DNA from: Saccoglossus kowalevskii
Lineage: Eukaryota; Hemichordata; Enteropneusta; Harrimaniidae
Length of the DNA stretch: 23,231 nucleotides
Direction: 5' to 3'
Assembly (NCBI RefSeq): GCF_000003605.2
Contig: NW_003143793.1
Location: 640,435-663,665 of the forward strand
Part shown: positions 1-9,609 of the stretch, piece by piece
How the letters are laid out: the number at the start of each line of letters is the position of its first letter
Position numbering within the stretch: the stretch's first letter is position 1
The notes under the pieces: model-generated
Databases searched by the model: none
Told to the model about the DNA's origin: nothing
Seen by the model: the letters and a program-made list of their open reading frames with translations, nothing else
Program-made: the position numbers and the translations under genes

Positions 1-126
1 AATAAAATGTGCGCTGAAATGCACTTCCACGCACTGTCTAGTTTACAAACTACGCAGCCCTACATCTGCCGCCTTTGTAGCGCTCAATTTTATTTAAGTA
101 TCGCAGACAGTTACAGGGGTGATTAA

Positions 127-134
127 TGACGTCA
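127..134. promoter_or_regulatory. Consensus CRE octamer TGACGTCA
   Basis: Exact palindromic cAMP-response-element/ATF site, without an identifiable neighbouring gene inside the window. A gene beyond the left edge could own it. Confidence 0.4.
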
Positions 135-982
135 TTTCACATATCCATTGCATTTCGGAGAATCAAACAGAAACTAAATCCAGTTCGAATAATTGCCGTA
201 CATGTCAATGGAAAGTCCACATCGTTTCGTGTAATTAATGTTGTTCGTTTCAATAAAAGAAATTACACAGCCATAGGCGACGAGTACAATCACGGAGGTT
301 CCCCATTGATATTAGACATCAAAAAGTAGAATTATGTAACAATCCATTCTAGATCTGCCATCGGAAAATCAATTGAACAATTGCTAATCGTCACCTTCGG
401 GCGTGTTATTATCACAAAATCTGTAACATCCACCTTTTAGGCGGTATTTCTGAAATTAAATCGATGATGAATAACGATAATAATATACAATGTACATGGA
501 TAGTCGCGTAATACTTCTGTTCTGTTTGATAGCCCCAGAGAAGGCACTGGCACATAATGCTGACGATATGGTTTGTATGAAAATGATCGTGGGCGCACTG
601 TTCAAAAAGACGTTTGGCACAACGGCGATGATCATGTTCAAATGTACATATTCTGTGTGTTTTCGACCAATCAAATAACCAAAATAAAATGCTATTATAA
701 TTCAAATAAGAAAATTTCGCAAATTCGCATTTGTTTCTGTTTTTTCCTGTTGCATATTCACCGTTACATTGTTATTAATTTTTATTATCATGCGTGGGTC
801 GTTTATATTCACACTTTCTACATTAAAATCAGATCTGGTATTCGATGACTTTTACTTTCACTGGGCGGCCTGAACTTTCTATTTTGTTATCATCATGTAC
901 GTTCAAAACTCGACAACGATGTGTTTAATTGTTCATATGATAATGTTGGTGTAGTTCACTAAATATAGATTGTGTTTTTAAC

Positions 983-990
983 TGACGTCA
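983..990. promoter_or_regulatory. Consensus CRE octamer TGACGTCA
   Basis: Second exact CRE/ATF palindrome, in an AT-rich non-coding stretch with no adjacent gene. Confidence 0.35.
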
Positions 991-1554
991 CACTGTCAAA
1001 TGTGAATGAGTAATAAATCATATAATACTACGTATCCACATAAAACAATTCTTTACATGTGTGGGTATATTGAAACGGTGAATAGCGTTATTTTTAACCT
1101 TTTTACAATTAGTCCTGATGAAAATGGCATTTCCTGTTCTAAAAAAATAGCGAATACAGTATCATCCTTTTGTCAGCAATGAAGAAGCACGACGTGTTCC
1201 ACGAACGTCCGACCAAGAGCGCGATTGTAGTTGGCAGTGGGCATTCCGTGAAAGCATCTAATTACGAATAAAATAACAAAATCTGCGGTAAATTCATCAT
1301 TATTTGCGCACATCATATATGGATTGCGACTAGTCATAATACCAAGATCGCTCGTAAATACTGCTCAATATCCTAGGGACTGAGTTCCTATTCAATATAT
1401 TGCAAACAACCGTATAAAACACCCCCGGATAATCATTGGTCCTAGCATAGTGCTGATACTAGCCCCACCTTGCGTCTACACGTAGCTAATTTATTCTCTA
1501 ATGATTTTGTTGGTAATTGGAAAAAATAAAAAAAGCTACCTCAAAATAACCACC

Positions 1555-1655
1555 TGGGGTGTGTTCAATAATCGGAATCCGTTTTCCGCGGCGATTCTTG
1601 GCGTTGTAGCTAACAACGCTGTGGGGTGTCCCGTCGGCGTAACGTAACAATATAT
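1555..1655. repeat. GC-richer foldback patch, possible transposon remnant
   Basis: In an otherwise AT-rich area this stretch is CpG- and GC-richer. It holds two short hairpins: AATCG...CGATT (about 1570-1595, with inner CGGAA/TTCCG) and GCGTTGT-AGCTA-ACAACGC (1601-1619, 7-bp arms). It runs directly into AACAATATATTG-type repeats and the (ATT)n array. The combination suggests the end of a small non-autonomous element. I cannot name a family, and no target-site duplication was found. Confidence 0.35.
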
Positions 1656-1668
1656 TGAACAATATATG

Positions 1669-1669
<1 letters not shown>

Positions 1670-1740
<71 letters not shown>
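1670..1740 (+). repeat. (ATT)n trinucleotide microsatellite, about 24 units
   Basis: This is an uninterrupted TTA/ATT tract of 71 nt. On the minus strand it reads (AAT)n and yields a run of asparagines in a spurious frame. It abuts the GC-richer foldback patch at 1550-1655. Such tracts often seed at transposable-element tails, but no element end can be proven here. Confidence 0.97.
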
Positions 1741-2048
1741 TAGAGGACATATCATGCGCATATTCTCCTAAAATGAGCTCTATGCGCATTATATAACGTA
1801 AAAGACTATCAATAAAAATCAAAAGTACTATAGAAAAGAAAAACAATTAAAACTAGTAAAATTGGCTACAGTGATATATTTTTAGTGCCCTCTCAAACGA
1901 TGAATGTGAGACTGAATGGCGGACTGAGAAGGGTGTGCAAGAAGGGTGTTTGGACCTGAATATTGGAATGCACTATCACCGTATGATTTAGTCTTGGTGC
2001 GTGGTTTCGAAACAAATATTCAAAAACGTTTCGTGCTGCTGAACGCGC

Positions 2049-2088
2049 ATGTCGTTAACCACAGATGCCGCAAACAGGTTAACGACAT
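2049..2088. repeat. Hairpin with perfect 12-bp arms
   Basis: ATGTCGTTAACC (2049-2060) and GGTTAACGACAT (2077-2088) are exact reverse complements around a 16-nt loop. The sequence just outside repeats the theme, with CAGATGC in the loop and CATCTGCG at 2094-2102. Each arm carries a GTTAAC palindrome. It could be a foldback remnant or a paired protein-binding site. No RNA gene family is recognised. Confidence 0.8.
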
Positions 2089-2705
2089 TCATGACATCTG
2101 CGTTCTAACGTGTAATAATATTTCGAAAGTTGAATTTTGTCCATTTGAGTCATATTCAAAAATGCATCTTATCTTACTGTACCATGCTAGTATTTCGTTA
2201 CATTGATATCCATCTTCGTGTTCTAGAAAACATCATGCTCCGGGAATAACCATCCCAAAAAAAGAAAAGTACGAGCACGAGTTGTTTGATCAGTTTCATG
2301 ACATATACACAATGGTGGTAGGGAGTCTGGTTGATGTTTTCTATTATATTTAGATTTTCAGCAGAAACAGACAAAATATGGTGCAATCAACCAAACCTTG
2401 ATAAAGTAATTTGTCCCAGCATACAACAATGATTCGCAAAGTAGAAAACGCAGACGCTCTTTAATACGTATTATGGGGTTGACTGTCATTGCACCACATG
2501 TACAATGTGCTCATATGTATTAGTATCAGTGACCTCCTCCAATGACCCCGTAGTTAGATTATTTATGCTCAGAACAATGTGTACTAATTTCTTGTGTACA
2601 CATTTGGGGACCAAAACACAAATATTTCATTTCAATTAAAAGTAAGTGTCATAAACAAAATATAATTATCTTGATTTCTAACTGCGCACAGTGCACGTTT
2701 GAGCG

Positions 2706-2870
2706 TCTTCAGAGAAATCATTATGTTTATATAAGGCAAATGAAAAACATTGTGTTTCTCGGAATCCCGACTGTGAGTGATTTAATCCGTGTTTGATAGT
2801 CTTCCCAGAAAGCATGTTCACAGAGATATAAGGCAATTGAAAAACATTGTGTTTCCGGGAAACCGACAGT
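2706..2870 (+). repeat. Two-copy degenerate tandem duplication, offset 97 bp
   Basis: Copy 1 (about 2706-2774) and copy 2 (about 2800-2870) share a phrase starting TCTTC..AGAAA.CAT and a core ATATAAGGCAA-TGAAAAACATTGTGTTTC, then a CCGACTGT/CCGACAGT end. The core begins at 2729 and 2826. The copies fall in different minus-strand frames, so this is not a coding repeat. Confidence 0.85.
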
Positions 2871-3318
2871 CCCATATTTCCGTTTGTTTCAGATTGGTGG
2901 ATTGGGCACAACAGAAATAGCGCTAGCACCAGATTTACATTACGTTCGCAAAGGCACTCTAAATCTGTCTTCAAAAATTACATTTCACTTGAGAACAAGT
3001 AATTACAGTTATCAATTTGTTTCTGCTTGAGAATTGCTTGGCCAACGCGATTTGAATACTACATTTATAAACAAAGATAAAGATATACAGATTATTTTCG
3101 CTGACTTCATTGGTAGAGAAGCGTCAACATGTCGGCTTGTATATCACACCAAAAATAAAAAATCATCACTAAATGAACAAGTGCACTCATAAAAGTTTGA
3201 TGGAAATCAGTCAGTGTATTTTTCACGAAATCCCTGTTGCATTCTACAAACCCATGATCAAAATATTATATTAATTCAATTACTAGATATATTGTACCAC
3301 GATCTGCAAAAAAAACTA

Positions 3319-3332
3319 ACATTACGTAATGT
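3319..3332. promoter_or_regulatory. Perfect 14-bp palindrome with a bZIP-type core
   Basis: ACATTACGTAATGT equals its own reverse complement. ATTACGTAAT is the consensus of PAR-bZIP, NFIL3 and C/EBP-like dimers. Other TTACGTAA octamers in the window are at 13505, 16278 and 16778. Binding is inferred; no gene is adjacent. Confidence 0.45.
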
Positions 3333-3551
3333 GTAAACATATGTCCTGAAAGCAGACTCCCTCTCATGAAACACCTTAACTATACATTCAAACGGAAACA
3401 CGGCCTCGTAGATAAAAAAAAAATATGCCACAATTAATATGTGTTTTTTCATTTATTGTGTTAACGCGTGTGTCGAACCAATATAGGTATATTTCCACTA
3501 GTACGCAACCCATACAGTTTGTTCATTCAATTATTTAGTTATTAATGTGAC

Positions 3552-3734
3552 GGGTTAGACTTCTATTTCCTGCAAGAAATCTTTCAATAGACCTCACACA
3601 TGACAAAAAAGCATCTCTCTTATCGGTTTAATTATTTATTTATTTCATAATAACGTGTAACCCTTTTGCAATACAGGATTAGATTTTCATTTCCTGCAAG
3701 TAATCTTACAATGGATCCAATATGCATGGCAAAA
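3552..3734 (+). repeat. Two-copy degenerate duplication, offset 124 bp
   Basis: GGGTTAGAC..CTATTTCCTGCAAG (3552-3609) and GGATTAGAT..TCATTTCCTGCAAG (3676-3734) match at roughly three quarters of positions over about 59 nt. Both end near an A-rich run and both are preceded by AATTATTTA-like sequence. A weaker relative (TCCTGTAAGTAGTCATCTTG) lies at 4261-4280. This is consistent with an old interspersed or tandem repeat; nothing suggests coding. Confidence 0.65.
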
Positions 3735-4325
3735 TTGTAAAAAAAAAAAGATCAGATACGAGGAAAAGTTTCAAGCGCTACTGTCGTCTCACGCATGTAT
3801 AACACAATGTTTTTTACGGGGAATTCGAACACACGCTGTGTGACGACTATTGCTATCGAACATTTGCCGTAAAAATAAAACCGTTTAAATTGAAAAATAC
3901 TGACGCTATATTTCAGGTTCTCTGGTAACATCTTCCTAAAGGTAAAACCTCTTATGTAAATGAGAATCGTCTCGAGTGTGAATGTGTTCAACTCTTAATT
4001 GAATATGTTTCGTGAGCAGTCCCTATAAAATACGCAAATCTTATTATTCGAGTAGAATAAAAAAGTACGATGCTTTGAAATCTAGACGAAAACATATATA
4101 TATATACATTTTTTGATTAAGTCACCCCGAAATATTGTCTTAGACACAATTACAGGGACAAATGAGGCGCTACACATGGCTATAGCATATAATTATGACA
4201 TACGACGTACGCTATTATGAATACATACAATCAGTATTTGGCTTGATTTCGCCCACGGAATCCTGTAAGTAGTCATCTTGTACTGTAATCTCTGAGTTTA
4301 ACTTGACAAAACTGGATTTCACTAG

Positions 4326-4337
4326 ATAGCGCCCTCT
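4326..4337 (-). promoter_or_regulatory. CTCF-core-like AGAGGGCGCTAT
   Basis: ATAGCGCCCTCT on the plus strand reads AGAGGGCGCTAT on the minus strand. This matches the 3' half of the bilaterian CTCF consensus (AGRGGGCGCTA). The same 12-mer recurs at 20134-20145. The upstream half of the CTCF site is only weakly matched. Shared repeat ancestry is the alternative explanation. Confidence 0.3.
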
Positions 4338-4404
4338 AGACTCCTAAAAGCAACCAAGCGGCCATCTTTTTTCAATTGCAAGTGATTTAATGTCCAACGT
4401 AGCT

Positions 4405-4416
4405 ACATAGCTATGT
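4405..4416. repeat. Perfect 12-bp palindrome ACATAGCTATGT
   Basis: Exact self-complementary dodecamer, followed within 20 nt by another GCTATGT. It is short, with no assigned role. Confidence 0.6.
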
Positions 4417-4833
4417 TTTCAATGCTATGTCTTCAGTGTCCACATTTTGACCATTGTTGTTACAAATTGATACTAATGGCCCAAGAAATGTTCTATTAAA
4501 AACGAAATTCGGAGAAAAAATATCGATATAGTTACAGTTATTTCCGCTTTAATGTTGCTGTTGGAAACTGCATGTTGATGACCATATTTGACTATGATTT
4601 AATGCAAATGAAACTAATGCGCATGTGCAGTGATTGTTAGTGTACGTATCAAAATAAACAGTGCCTATTTCATTCAATGAATACATTTCTAGTTCATCAA
4701 CCATATTTACAAAATACATGTTCTAGTCAACATCGTATCTCTAACAGACCAAACAAAACAGTCTAAGTATCAAACGCAACATATAATGATGTTTGAATTG
4801 TACAACACAACAGTGTTCAATAGCCAATCATTA

Positions 4834-4927
4834 TGACCTTGGCATTCATATTTTGTAATTCAATTATCAAAGCTTTACTGGAAAGGTCAAGTAGGAACAT
4901 TTCGTGCTACTCGAACTAATGAGGTCA
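4834..4927. promoter_or_regulatory. Three nuclear-receptor half-sites in 94 nt
   Basis: CCAAGGTCA on the minus strand (4834-4842, the extended half-site of NR5A/ERR-type monomers), AAGGTCA (4883-4889) and AGGTCA (4922-4927) occur close together. Half-sites are short and degenerate, so this is weaker than the DR3/DR1 cluster. Confidence 0.3.
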
Positions 4928-7145
4928 ATAAATGAATTAGTGTGGTTTTAGAATAACTTAGTTGCTAAAATGTAGCGAAATTAACGATAGTTACTATATG
5001 ATGACAGCCATCTTGACTCATCGTCGATCATAACAAAGCACCATCCTTCAAGATTGTTTGAAATCAGCGAGAAATTTCAAATGATGATCCGTTTAATAAA
5101 ATCCCGTTCATACGAATACCTCATCATTCAATAAATCGGTAATTTAAAACGTTCAATGATTGTCAACTCGTATATTGTATTGCCATTTCTATACCATCTG
5201 TGGCACGCATTTATTATCCTAAATATACGTCCATACATAACACAACTCTCGTACAATGAGCAGATTTAATTGACACAAAGGGTGGATTATTTTCTGCTTC
5301 GGAGAGTATAGTCTATAAATAAAAAAAATATTATTTTATTGTACATTATATTTGGTTGTTTACCATATCCCATGTTCTAATTATAGGATCGCGATTTAAA
5401 TAAACGCAATCATCGGCGTTGTCAGAGTGGGGCTCAATTTACAAGCCTTCGTCGGCTGCCCTCTCAAGACACCGCTATGGAGACTGCTATACCAAAAGCG
5501 TAATTGAGATTTTCACGGGTGAACCAAGGTTCTGGCATATGTTATTACAATAATATTTCATTTCAATTCAGTGTTTTATTTGAGTGTACATATCGAGGAC
5601 ACGTCTGTACAAGCACTCAATATACAATGGTTCTCGTGGGGGGAAAAACCGTTTCTTCTTACAAATGTTAAACTGCAATGCAAAGTGCGAGACGAGACTT
5701 TTAGTACGAAAATCGCCCCGTTTACCTAGATAAATTGAATTGTAGTCATTCGCATACATCCGTACATCTGTAAATTGGATACATAATCCCCGGTGGCGGA
5801 AGACAATTTAATTCGGCTTTGAACAAAAACAAAGCACGGGAGTGAGTTCTCAGTTCACCAATCGCATCTCGGAGCGAACACCACATTAAATTACTCACCA
5901 CAGGCGGAATGATACAACAAAAATAAAGTCACAAAATTGCATAACCGAATCAGGAATTGTGGAGCTTAGAGAACCAACATCCCGTATTGTAATTATCTCA
6001 AACATCATGGAAATTCAATAGTAGGTATATATAATCCATTACGAATACGTCATGGGAAAATGCTTATGAACCTAAGACATACTAGTACTTCGCGCATAAT
6101 ACATCACCCCTAAGTTGTTCTATCCATGTCGTGTTCAGTCTGCTTGGCTGTCTGCGTGTTTTACCACTCCTTAGACATCAATTGCGTCAGACAAAAAAAA
6201 CATAACTTTGTGTACCTTTGATGACTAGAAGTGAAATCAACGAATTCCTTATCGCATATCGACAGACCTAATTAATTAATCCTTCTATGCTGTCAAGCAA
6301 AGTTACAATTTCTTCGATAAATTTGCATCATATTATTATCATTGCCTCACATTACATTGCTATGTCCATGGCATGACTATATGATATATAGCTGTCCTGT
6401 CGAGCGCATCTGATGCGATCTGGCATGGCGACTAATTTAGCAATTTAACGTTTCAGCGCGCCAGATTGCGGTAGTAAATCAAAGTCCCATTACGCGTATC
6501 TTCGCCATTAATTAGTTGAAATAAATATATATTTTAATCCATTCCATTGTCAACGGACAAGATTGTGTTTACTGGACGATGACAACCATATATACTGTAT
6601 ACTGTTAATGCGTCGTGTTTTTTACGCAAACAAGTTTTATCCTAAAACAATTATATATACACTTGTACTAGATTTCCTTTAAATAATACATAATATATAT
6701 CTGTGAACTATTGGGATGGTATTTGAAGTATTATTCTTTTTACATGAGTTTTCTGTGGATGTTATTTAACGTTAAATTGGACATTCTATTTCATGTATAA
6801 CATGCATATTATCAACGCATTGTTACTAATCACAAAGAAAAATGATTCAGGCCGGTTTATACGAAGCAAAACATGACGGAGAATAAATCATGACTTGCTA
6901 GACTTATGTCTTTATTTTCAGTGGGTAACCTTCATGTTTAATATCTCATATCTCCTAAATATGCCACCATAATCTAATTATGCTAATTTTCAGAACTTTG
7001 CTATACCCCACGCGTTATATCAACTCATATCTATCACTATCCTATTCTTCAGGATGTTGCAAATACGCATAGTTAATGAGCCAATATTAACAGCGGGACC
7101 AGACCATTATGAAGAGAGAGCATGATTCGTGGAACACAGTCTGCT

Positions 7146-7161
7146 TAACGGGTTAACGGGT
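7146..7161 (+). repeat. TTAACGGG direct doublet
   Basis: The octamer TTAACGGG occurs twice head to tail. Two copies are too few to call an array; the AACGG core resembles a Myb-type half-site. Confidence 0.7.
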
Positions 7162-7238
7162 ATTTTGGAGTGTGGAGCGATGTCCTCACAATCACCTTTA
7201 ATAACTGGAAAATGAATTAAATATTTACGGTTTTAAGA

Positions 7239-7439
7239 ATTCCATCATAATTGTTTCGATTAAGACTGGCGTCCCGTGTTGCGAACCATATACAAACATT
7301 GAACAACGCACTAAGCGATGTTTAGATTGTTCACTTAAAGTATTCCATCAATATCGTTTCTGTTAACACCGATGTCATGTGTCGCCGAACGTATACACAC
7401 ATTGAAAGACGCATATGCGATGTTTAAAAGGTTCACTTA
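7239..7439 (+). repeat. Two-copy tandem duplication, period 103 bp
   Basis: Copy 1 (7239-7337) and copy 2 (7342-7439) both run from ATTCCATCA to GTTCACTTA. They share blocks such as ACATTGAA and GCGATGTTTA in the same order. Identity is about three quarters with very few indels, so it is one ancestral tandem duplication that has since diverged. No open frame is preserved in both copies. Confidence 0.88.
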
Positions 7440-7519
7440 TAAGTTGAGACACTCTGAGTTTATTCACTTTAAATGTATTATATCCGCGTAGTACTCCACT
7501 TTTGCGTTTGAAGTCATTA

Positions 7520-7532
7520 CCCCCCCCCCCCC
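7520..7532 (+). repeat. Poly-C tract, 13 nt
   Basis: A run of 13 C, conspicuous in AT-rich DNA. It is a mononucleotide tract with no assignable role and is prone to length error in sequencing. Confidence 0.95.
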
Positions 7533-9150
7533 ATTAGATAATGGGAAAATAATTTGCCGCATTACATAGTACACGTTGACTGATAGTAACTTTGTTTATT
7601 AAAAACACAATTTGGGAGAAATAATATCTCCAGAACCAATCTTCAAATTGACATGACTAGAGGACTCTTTAATATATCACGAATTGTAGATAAATTATAC
7701 AATTACCATTATCATTAACTCTAAAAGAGGTACTTCATGATGAAGTGTCTTGAAAAAGTCGTGATTATAATTCCAGACGGTGTAATCAATCTCCAATTGT
7801 TCATTAAGGGGGTTCCTATAAATGACCGTGACTCATCGAACTATTGCATGGATACCTGCGTACAGCCCGGAACCTGGATACTAAACACACTCGACAGTGA
7901 AAAATCACGTCTGTTGAAGTAATAAAATGAATGGCGTATGTATTTATGTGCTTCTTAAAAATCGAGTCACATCATCGTTTGTATGAATTCAAACTCCGCT
8001 CACGACAGGCGATCTAATTGAATTGGTGGGTATAATACCAAATAGTTCGATAGGACAATATTACGTTCGTACTTAATTGTATAGTATTTATTTAACCGAT
8101 TACAAAGATTTGGCTTGTATTTTCTGTTCAAATCCGCAGAATGATACATTGCGGTGTAAGAGACGATTATTCTAGACAGTGTGTACTACTAAAAATCATT
8201 AATTATACAGCGAAGGCATAAAATACGCAGAAATGTAATCGTTTTTTATTTTCTTAGCGGGAAATGTGATTACGTTCAATATTTATTCATTCTAGATTGA
8301 TTTCACTCCGACGAAGGACAATATCTTTCCACAGCATGAAATGGAGATCATATTTATTTAACACGGATGCTTGATGCTGCTCATAATGGAGTGTGTTCCT
8401 TTCAATAAGTTGCGAGTAATTACATCTCCTATTACCGATGTTCTTTCGATAATCAGGTCAAGTAGTTAGAAAGCTTATTATGAGCAAATAGTTGAGTTGG
8501 ATCACAACCGATACTGTTCACACAATGTGACGTGTGCTTCCTTGTCACTATTTTTCAAATCTGATACTGATATGATAACACGGTAATTATCTATATATCT
8601 ATAAAATGATTCTGGCAGCGTATTCGCTGAATAATAAACAACAGGGAGTAGGGTACAACAATACAATGATGGCGGAAGTACATACCCCTTTCGGCCGTGA
8701 CTCCTTTATGTCTATATATATAATACGCATTGATTTGCCTCATGCATTTTCATACATTCATAATCCGCATGATTACCGGCTGTCGTTTTGCATCCTTGGA
8801 ATTGTGTGACACATCGATTTTAATTCGGTACGACGGCATACCTACTTCCCTCTGCGTGGGTCGCCCCCACACACGTATTAAAATTACGCAGGTGCGTAAT
8901 ATGTAGATGGCTAATGGTGTTATAAGATTTTCATCGCTAAATGTGGTAACAGTCTGTCTCTTTGAACAGGCTACTTCACTTCACTAAAAGGTAGAAACAT
9001 GATTAGGTTTTACGTAGAGTGAACAAACTAAAACACCGTCGGGTGAAATGTACCGACTAATTGGCTATTAATATGGGTGAAAATGAGAAACCTTATGGTT
9101 TTACAATTAAACTCCCGAAGACCCCAATTTCAGTAATCGGATTATCGATT
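7533..9150. other. Non-coding stretch between duplication and minisatellite
   Basis: Only 61-67-codon frames (7737-7922 and 8606-8809, plus strand) occur, neither resembling a known protein. Two short GC-rich hairpins near 8.86-8.90 kb stand out. Confidence 0.6.
8883..8900. repeat. Short hairpin with 7-bp arms, ATTACGC/GCGTAAT
   Basis: ATTACGC and GCGTAAT flank the loop AGGT. About 20 nt upstream lies a second GC-rich hairpin, GTGGG/CCCAC (about 8857-8871). Both are short and could be chance, although CG-containing arms are less expected in this composition. Confidence 0.6.
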
Positions 9151-9151
9151 T

Positions 9152-9605
9152 CAATTCAACGTCAACTGACTAGGTCAAATCATTAATTTCATCAATCGAT
9201 CAGCGATAAACATTCAATGTCAACAAGCTGTGCCAAGCGTCAATATCCTTGATCAAGTTAATGATAACCATTTAACGTCCACTGACTGGGTCATAACATT
9301 AATTTTGTCGATGAACTTGGCAATAAACATCCAACGTCAATACACTATCATGTAAATTTTATTAATCGACTAACGTTAAACATTTTTTTTTGAATAGTCT
9401 TTTTTTATCAAACGAATAAAGTAACGTTAAACAATTAATGTCACCTGACTAGGTCAAAACATCATGTCATCAATCGAGTAACGACACCCATTCAATGTCA
9501 ACTAACTAGGCCAACGAATCTCAACTAAGGTTAAATATTCAGTGTCATCTGGCTAGGTGAAAGCATCGATTTCATCAACTGACAAACGATATCCATTCAA
9601 GAAGA
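9152..9605 (+). repeat. Degenerate minisatellite, period about 58 bp, about eight units
   Basis: Units begin with a CATTCAACGTCA-like phrase at about 9152, 9211, 9269, 9328, 9381, 9432, 9489 and 9536, with a partial unit at 9594. Spacings are 59, 58, 59, 53, 51, 57, 47 and 58 nt. The recurring order is CATTCAAYGTCA, then CTGACTAGGTCAAA, then CATTAATTTCATCAATCGA, then TAACGATAAA. Units differ by many substitutions and small indels, and the fifth is disrupted by T-runs, so the array is old. Several units carry an AGGTCA nuclear-receptor half-site (9172-9177, 9451-9456). No coding frame follows the period. Confidence 0.85.
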
Positions 9606-9609
9606 AAAG

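Larger units (their letters stand above)
1..1550. other. Non-coding, no gene recognised
   Basis: AT-rich with only short frames in several overlapping registers (for example 126-329 on the plus strand, 412-705 on the minus strand). None has a recognisable domain, and codon choice looks random. Two exact CRE octamers are the only notable sites. Confidence 0.6.
3750..7140. other. Long non-coding stretch
   Basis: No frame above about 80 codons and no known domain in six frames. It holds dinucleotide AT patches (about 4095-4106), the CTCF-core-like site, the half-site cluster near 4.85 kb and small palindromes. No RNA gene was recognised. Confidence 0.6.

Noticed and set aside
126-329. 67-codon plus-strand frame near the left edge
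   Set aside because: No domain or homologue recognised, and the length is unremarkable. It might be an exon fragment, but splice sites were not convincing.
456-848. Several overlapping short frames on both strands near 0.4-0.85 kb
   Set aside because: Mutually incompatible short frames with no domain; they reflect a locally low stop-codon density.
1498-1761. Minus-strand frame with a run of 23 asparagines
   Set aside because: The asparagines are the translated (AAT)n microsatellite. The rest does not resemble a protein.
3815-3840. B-box-like GTGTTCGAATTCCCC on the minus strand
   Set aside because: No A box or tRNA fold nearby; chance match.
4095-4106. AT dinucleotide microsatellite
   Set aside because: Only about six units, too short to list as a feature.
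9152-9605. CRISPR-like array
   Set aside because: The units are contiguous and diverged with no unique spacers, and the context is eukaryotic. It is a minisatellite.
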